DNA of 64,000 nucleotides from Plazaster borealis (taxonomy: Eukaryota; Echinodermata; Asteroidea; Forcipulatida; Labidiasteridae). Below, one piece after another: positions 48,701-57,700 of this stretch. The number at the start of each line of letters is the position of its first letter. Position 1 is the stretch's first letter. The stretch covers positions 20,693,063 through 20,757,062 of the forward strand of contig CM037472.1 of assembly GCA_021014325.1 (NCBI GenBank), given 5' to 3'. The position numbers and the translations under genes were made by a program. The notes beneath the pieces were generated by a model that made no database searches, was not told the DNA's origin, and saw only the letters and a program-made list of their open reading frames with translations.

Positions 48701-51700
48701 ATTGGAGGAGGATTGTGTACATTTAAACCATTCATTTCATTTCATTTATTATTTCACAGGAAGAAGGAAAAGCATTTACAAAACAGACATTAAAAATACA
48801 ATTATGCTAAAATGGTACAATGATTACACAAGACTGTACAAAGTAAAACCTGTTGACAGTACCCCCCCATTGGATTACCAAATGCGAACTAAATCACAAT
48901 CGAGTGGATCTTCTTAAAGTACTGCCAGCAAACAAAGAAATGATAAAGTAACTTACCTAAAAAACAAAATATAAAAAAAAACCACAAGTATAGACAATAC
49001 AAATTTAATTATTTAAAAATATTAAAATAATAAAATAAATGTAAAATTCTGCAATTAAAACATACAAGGGAAAAGTCACCATAGCCCTAACACCACAATG
49101 GTAACTCATAACTCACACTACTCAACTCGTATTATGGTGGTATGCCTGATCCCACGTAAAGCTTATCGGTGCAGTCCCCAACCCGACTGAATCAAACAAA
49201 ACTTGGATTTGGAAGGGTTGGTAGAGGCTAGGGTTAGGGTTAACATACCCCAGCCGAACTGAAGTTGCTCTCGGCCATTTTTTCATCCTTTATATATTTT
49301 TTTCTCTACAATTGTCCTTGTGTCATACACTTTATTGATGGGATTTCTATTTAATCATCTGCATCATTAGATGAATTTGTATCTCACTTTTTGTAAAAAC
49401 TGAGGTGAAGTTCCTCCCCCCCCTTGCCTCAAAACCAGGAAACGACTTAGTGGCTGACTCATTGGCAACCCAATCATGAGTTGTAGCCCCTTGCCAAGAA
49501 TTGTACCATGGTGTGATCAGAAAACCTGTCTATAAGGGAAATGTGTTCACAGACAATCAGATCAGTAAAGGGGGGGTGTATTGTGGTGGCTACACACCCT
49601 GCACAAGGAGCCATGTGATATCTGATTAATTCCTTCCTGCTAGGGGTGGGGGCAGGATATAGGCGTGGGGGCCAGTTGGGTCCTTGGTTGGTTCGTGGAG
49701 TTTGGTGGTCCATAGTCTGTGTGTCAAACTCAAGACAATTGTCGCATTTTGCGAGTTTTAAAGTCGGATTGATGGAATGATTTATTATTTTTGTCGGTGG
49801 AAGAGATTTAGTGACAGTGTTCGGATTGCCTTTTTCACAAGTTCGGAGTATCGAGTAAAACATTGAGGGAAGTTTGGAGGGAAATCAAATACTAAGTATA
49901 ACCGGGGCCCAATTTCATAGAGCTTCTGGTGCTTAGAAATTTTTCTGCTAAGCAAATTGAGCAGGATACCAGTCACAGATGATACATGTGGAATGGCATT
50001 TTGGCTGGTAACCTTATTGTGGTAAGCATCTTGGCTGCTTTTTGTGCTTAAGCAGCTCTAAAAAATCAGGCCCGAGTTTTGATCTTATGACTTCACTCTA
50101 AGTTGTTAACACAAGCATAGGTATGGGGTTTTTTCTTGAAGGATTAGTGTTTAAAGGAACATTACAGAATTGGTTTTTGCTCACAAAATAGTTACTGGCA
50201 GTGTAAGCACTTTATATAATCCACTATATACATAAACTGACAAACCTGTAGAAGTTTGAGATCGATCGGCCATCTGGGTCACGAGAAAATAGTGAAAAAC
50301 CGATTACACATTTGCATGGTTATACAATGCATGAATAAAATGCTCATGAGCGATAAACTCCAATCGGAAATTAGTTTTATCTATTTCCCATCAAATATGG
50401 CATTTCAGAAATATTTCTAGGGATGTTTTCTACTATCATCATCATTAGACCGTGTAAGTTTTATGTAAATCTGTAATCTTAAAGAAAATTTTAATTACCA
50501 GTTCTGTAACGTTCCTTTAAGATGTTTTGTGTGGAGAGTTTTTGTGATGCTGCGTTTTCAGGCTTGATTGTGTAGTGTGGGTATTGTAGTGTGATTTGAT
50601 TTGGCTTGTTACCTTACTGTCAGGTGGAGCCCAACAGGTTGTAGCTGAATCATTAGGCAATTTCCTGATGGGCTCACCAGATAGTCTCATCGATGACAGC
50701 TAACGGAGAGGGGTTGCGGTTTAGACAACGAGGGATCCTTAGGTCAGCAAATGATGCTGGGATCATTATTGGTTCTGATTTGTGGTCCACCGTGGGGAAG
50801 TTTCTCTCTAAACTACACAGAGAGGTGTGATTGATTGGATATTGTTCTTGAACTAGATCTGTTTGTGATCGGCCCTCTATTGTCTTTAAAACAGATGAAT
50901 AATGACACTAATAATGATTGACCCATTATATCGGACGTCATTCACATAGTAGTCTGGCTGGTGCAATTTATTTATTTTTAATTTTTTTTCCCCACTGCTG
51001 CCCCCAGCCTATGGGACGGTCTTCCTGTCCCCATTAAAATGCTAAGACTGTTTTGTCCTTCGAAAAGGGTCTCAAAACTCACCTGTTCTTTAACTTGTAG
51101 CTGGTTGTCCCCATTACTTTTGTCTTTCTAAGTGCCTTGCATCCTTTGGTAATTTGGCACTATATAAATCCAGTTATTATTATTATTATTTTGCCCTTTT
51201 TTAGTGACTGTCCAGCAGGACTAGTTAGCTTGTCATTTTGCTAGTCTGTCGTCTTTTTTACCAGTCAATCTTTCTAATGAAATAGGGATGTTTTTCAACA
51301 CTGAACTAGTCAGCCGGACCACTTGGAGAGAATTCTGACTGGTCCTCAGGTGTTTTAACTGGCATTTGGCTAGTGGACCACTGTTAAGGGAGAACGCTGC
51401 AAGATTATTGTCGTGATTGGCAAAAATGTGAATGGCAACATTTTAGTCTCATGAAAAATTATATTTATTTTTTGTTTTACATGCAGTAATTTGCATAGAT
51501 AAGTATGGCATATTCACATAAACAATGGGGATCTGTTGATTTGGGAATAAAGCAGAAATAATGTACAAATTCCATTATTTTGAGGACTTTATTCTTTCAG
51601 AGTAATGTTGCTAAACAAGGTTACATTCCTTTTTTGATTAATATACCCCAATGTGTCTGAATACTTACAGGACATCATGAACGACAACAGCCCTGGTAAC

Positions 51701-54700
51701 TTACGTAATGCCCTGAACGAGGTAAAGAGTATGTTAAATACCCCGATTAAGGTATACGAGGAGCTGGATCCATCCAATGAGAATTCATCAACATCTCAGT
51801 CTGGTGAAGATGGCGAGAAGGAGATGAAGGAGGGCGACTTCCCCGGACAAGTAACCAGACTCATGGGAAAGTGTAAGTTTTATAAAGAACATAAGTCTGG
51901 GACCAAGACTGAGACCATTTTGCAGCAAAGAGAGGTCTCTGTGTTGAGTCTAAAGCCGTGTTGGAATCAGCGGCTACGGCTTAGGCTGTGGCTGATGCTA
52001 AGGGTGTTGCTATAGACCTCCTTCAATGCATGTGAACTCCTTCAGTGCCAGGTCGTACATGTATGATCTATTTTATCTATTCCGAAAGCGCCATTATCAT
52101 ACCTGTACGATCTGTTTTATGTACTGAAAAAGTGTCATCAATTGTACATGATACATGTTATCACGAGAGGGCATTATCACTCAAGAAATACTAGTGACTT
52201 TGGGATGTACATGTACCAAGGGCAACACAAATCAGCAAGATACATTTTGTTTGGTGAGAAAGACTTATTAATTTTGTTTAAACGGAATTTCGAAAAACCT
52301 CAAAAAAATTGGCATTTTAGGTTCAAATTGCCAAAAAAAAAAAATTGGCACTGAAAGAGTTAACATAATGATCAAACCCCAGCTGCTGAGGCCTTTGTTC
52401 GAATCAAGGCGACTTTGGCTACGACTATGGCTGTTGGCTGCAGTGACAACGTTGAAGAATAGGCCTTTCAGTGATCTTGGCCCAATTTCATAGAGCTGCT
52501 TGAGCAGAAAATATTACCTAACTCCAACCAATTTGCCATCTCTCTTTGCCGAACCAAAAGATATAAAAACAGCTCCAACCCCTTTTTAACTAAAATGCTC
52601 AATAATAATTCTTTATTGTGTGTTTTGTGTGTGTATCTTTTAGTCTGTTTTCACAAATTTTAGCATGTTTTTACTTCTTTGTGGATTTAGCTGTAATTCT
52701 GGCCTTGGGCTGCAAGATTTGAATGTTTTTAGTAAACCAGAGTAATAATAATCAAATTATTACCCTTATACATTTCCTCTGAATCTTACCCAACAACTCT
52801 GTACTGTTTTTTTGCTAAACGTTGAGTTTGTTTGTCCCACAGTGTGTACCCAGTTATTAGTTGCGAAGAGACCAGACGAAGACAATGTTAGCCTCTACTT
52901 ACAGCTCCTTGACAAATGTCTCAATCATGAAGCGTTCACTGGCGTACAGAAGAAGAGATTCCTCTCCTGGCGTCAGAGCTGCCAGAAGTTCTCCCGGAAT
53001 CCCTACCCTCGCAAACTGTCTCTACAAGAGACCAAACAGCCCAGGACGTGAGTACAGGACAGTTTTACATTTTTAGCTCATCTAAAAAATGTCCTGGTTG
53101 CTGTTAATTTGATGTATTCCCATTTGTTCTCTTTCAAGTTTGAAACTTTGCATAATAGAAAGAGAAATCGGATAGTACTGATCAAAACATTGAGTTGTTA
53201 AAAAACTAGATTTTTCTCAGAACCACCATAATTAATTGAAGAGAATATTTTCCCATGGTGTCACCACAAACCTCACTAGATCAATATATATTTCAACTGT
53301 AAAATACACAGCAAATTGAAAAAAAAGGTGTAGAGTAGAAAGTTACAGACAGGGAGTGACCCGAAGGCAGTCAGAGTATACTGAACGTCTCGTTGTTAAA
53401 CACCGGTTCATTTCAGAACCACCACAACTCATCAAGAGAGTTTTATGAACAAGGTGTCTCCGCAAAACCTCACTAGATTGTATTCCCACCATGCAAAGTT
53501 TCAAATCTTACTTAACGTGCCGCTTAAGATTGTGATCTTACATGTAGTTTCAGACCTTTTAGTCATTAGTGACGCTCACTCCCCTGAGAAGTGTTTTACA
53601 AGATCAATAACTAAACCAGCAGAAAGTATGTTGCAATAAGCTCCGACAAGGACAGTACAGAGGAAATTGATTGTGAACAAACATAATCTCCTTTTATTGC
53701 TTTCGTGTTGCCGTTAGTGCACAGGATGCGGCGGCGTGTCTTCTGTAAATTGGTTATTGGATCGCATTGTAGTCAGGAAGTTTGATAAGACGGCAGAGTT
53801 TCTGTCGGTATCGCGTGACGCTGATTCACAACAAAGTCGCGGGGCAACTTTTTCTGATCAAGTCAAAACGATGATGTTCGTTTGTCACTTCCTCTTTCGC
53901 TTGGCCGTGGCCTGGTTGCAGAATTCTGTCCAATCATGGAATGCCTCTGCCGAGTTGGTTACTCTGAAGTTTTTTTACTTTCATTGAGGACTGAATTTTG
54001 AAACTTGTGGCCAACTCATTTGCAAATGTTACAAATAAATTTGATCACCAGTTTCATGCAATGACAGCTTGTGTTGTAAGAGTTTTAGGGTTTATTGTAC
54101 ACACGTTGCTCTTATGCTAGAGGTTTGTTGGCGAGGCACTGAAATTAGTTTGTGCGAGAAATTGTTAATTGGCCTGATGTTCAACCCTAGCAGTGTCTCT
54201 TTCTCAAAGGGGACATTGCTTAGCCTTTGCGAAAGACTCTGCTAGGGCTGAACTGTCAGGTCATTAAAATTTACACCACAGGTTATTTGGGTTGTTAAAA
54301 AGAAAAATTAGGCCCCAAGCTACACTTCTGCCATTGACAGCGTGCGTCAAAATGGCAATACTTTGACGTCGTTGGTGGGGTGATGCTTTGTTATTGCAAC
54401 AAAGCCGCTATACAAAATGGAGCTGCCACAAATGACGTAACTTGAGTGATGACGTCACATGGCTTTTTGTGAATCTTTCTGAAAAGCATCGGAGAAGGGT
54501 ATTCAAAATGAGAAGGTTTTTTTTTACTCTCATGAGAACTCAGTTTCCTTATTGATGAAACATGTTTTAAATGAATTTCAGCAAAGATCACTTGTTACCA
54601 TTTTCGTTCTTTAAAGGGATTGTATACGTTTGGTAATTGACACCCACTGTTTGTTTCAATCCTCCATAATTGTAGATTTATACCATAAAACTAACTTGTG

Positions 54701-57700
54701 AAAATTTTAATTTCAAAAGGTGGTAGCGTTTTTTTTAGATTTTGCTGAAAATCTGGAGCGGTTATGTCCACGCAGGAAGAATAATCTGCAATTGGAATAT
54801 ACAATCTGAGAAACCTTATTGCAGTAATGCTTCTCAGATTCAAAATTTGGGGGATAAAAAGTTATATCTTTTTCCATAACCACAGTACTTCGAAGTGAAA
54901 AGTTTCTCGAAATGCATTATACTATCCAAAGTTGCTGTACTTCTTTTCAAGTAAGTTTTTATTGCCATTAATTTTCAGAGTCATTACCAAACGTATACAG
55001 ACCCTTTAATATGTGGTTAATTGAATGTAATGTACATGTACATGTATGTATATTTCAGAACTAAGTAGTCTCCCGAATTCCTAAATCTACTCCGCGGCAG
55101 TAGAATAAATAGCAAGACAAGTTCTCAAAGAACAAAAACTACACAGCAAAGTAGGTAAATACATGGTGTTACCGCAAACCGAATATACATTGATACCACA
55201 CCATGCAATGCCTAAAAACCCATAATGTACATGTAGTTGCACAAGGTTCATCATCCCAAAAACTTGACATCTTCAACTAACAGCTGTCCTTTTTTAATCC
55301 TATCTTTAGATGGGGACATTACGGGAGCAACTACCCCGCTGAATACAGCATGTTTGCCAATCAAGCTCCCAGCAGTAGCAGGCGACTGACGAGACAGCCG
55401 TTTGTATCAGCCCAGGTACAGGGTCAACCTCAACCCCAACGGATCAACCCCTGTTTGGCCGCAGCAGGAGGGGGACCCGCTCTGTTCCGGCCAACACAGA
55501 CATCCAACATGTATATGAAACCCAGACAGGTACGTGTAGACACAGCTTTGTAAATTTTTATTTAAACCCTTTACCCCCTAGGCCCACTTGCCTACACAGG
55601 TGACCCTCAAACCGCCAAAATCCTCCTCTCTACGTCACTTCACACCAACATAGAGATAAACAGACACAACACAGTACAACAAGACATCAGCATGAACGTC
55701 AGCAACATCTCCTCACATCCAAGAACCGCCCAAACCATCCACGCTCCAGCGAACTCATTCAACACTGAAACCCAGGCAACCCTACATAAGCTCACACACA
55801 CACAGCAGAGTCCAGCATTCTCCAGAAAACGGTCAGAGTATACTGATCAAAACGTCGAGCAGAAACCGGCTCTTCTCAGAGCCACCACTATTCAAAAAAA
55901 GAGATTTCTTACATGGTGCCACCGCAAACCTTACTTATTTCACACCAACATGTTTGGACTTAGATAAGATTGGAATGCCTGACCCAGTGTTTGGGCCTAC
56001 AGCCCTCGATCCTTCTGAATCCTTCATTTCGGCAGAGAAGATATAGATGGATTTGGGAGGTTGAGGGTTAATGTTTTGTTGACAAGCAATTTCAAAAAAA
56101 AAATTGTTACAAATTTTGCTGCCTGTGCATTTTGATTGAAATTTTCTTTATACTTTATATAATTGTAATTGATATTTATTGCTTAATTTTTCAGTTTTGT
56201 ATGACTTATTTGTTCCTGTTGTACTTTGTTTTGCCTTTGTAGGTTTTTATTGTCTGGATCACCTTTAGTTAGTGATTATTTTCCCTTTTTGATTATCCTC
56301 ATGCTTGTTCTTTGTAGTCCTATTTATATTTCTAGTTCTTTGTATTGTTTGTGTGCTGCCTGGAAATTAATAAGTAAATAAATAAATAATCTACATTGCT
56401 GAAGGTTTAACGAACAAAGATTTGTGTTTATAATTCATAACACATTTCTGTGAATAATCTATATTATGAAGAAATCAATAGGAATAAACAAACTGAATTG
56501 ATCCCGGAGTGTTTTGTCTCTCTTTATAGCTCGCTGGAAACCCCCACATAGGAGTGCAGCGAACCAAGTCTGCACCGATCCGACGGTCAACTCAGCCAAT
56601 CCAGCCTTTTGTATATCAACCTCTTCCCCCTCAAGATGGTGCAAACCAACCTCTGGGAGATCCAGAGATAACCAATCGGTTGGAGACGTTGTGCTTGAGC
56701 ATGACGGAGCACGCTCTCTCAGGTAGGTGTTTATGGTCAAATTCTTGGACGTTATTTCATCAGGGGCTAATTTCTTAGAGCTGCTTAAAGGCACTGGACA
56801 CGTTTGGTAATTGTCAAAGACCAGTATTTTCACTTAGTGTATCCCAACATATGCATAAAATGACAAACCTGTGAAAATTTGGGCTCAATTGGTCATCGAA
56901 GTTGCAAGAAAATAATGAAAGAAAAACACCCTTGTTGCACATATTTGTGTGCTTTCAGATGCCTGAGAAAGGCTTCAGGCCTGAAGTCTTTCTCAGATTC
57001 AAATATTTTAGTGAGAAATTACATCTTTCTCAAAAACTACGTTACTTCAGAGGGAGTCGTTTCTCACAATGTTTTATACTATCAACAGCTCTCTGTTGCT
57101 CGTAACCAAGTAAGTTTTTATTCTAATATATATTTTGAGTAATTACCAAACGTGTCCAGTGTCTTTAAGTACAAAAAGTAACTAAGCACAAGAGGATTTA
57201 GCTTACCAGATTATGGTAACCAGCCAAAGTACCATGTCACATGTACCATTTATGCACATTTGGACATTTTTATGCACATTTTTGCTGAGCAGAAAATTGT
57301 TAGGCAGTATTGTCTGTCTGCTTGAGCAGGTCTATGAAGTTGGGCCCAGGAGGCAATAGCGGTCCTAAACCTGAAACACCAGGGCTGGAAGGGTAACGGA
57401 TAAAATTGTATGTTACACCATTTTGATCTGAGGTTAGAGACTTGTAATTTTTGGTCCACTTTGATAAAATATGTCTATCCATTGGACTTAGTGTATCCTA
57501 CTATCCTACAAATTCTCAAAAGTGGTCCTGTACCTGTAACTGAAACACCAGGGCTGGAAGGGAAACGGATAAAATTGTATGGTACACCATTTTAATCTGA
57601 GGTTAGAAACTTGTCATTTTTGGTCTACTTTTATAAAATATGTCTATCCATTGGCCTTGGAGCCCTTGATCTTTATCTCAGCATATTTCAGCCTTCCCAT

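Noticed and set aside
55692..55967. A 91-residue frame as an extra Smaug exon
   Set aside because: It lies in an inserted repeat with target duplications; exon 8 to exon 9 splices in phase without it.
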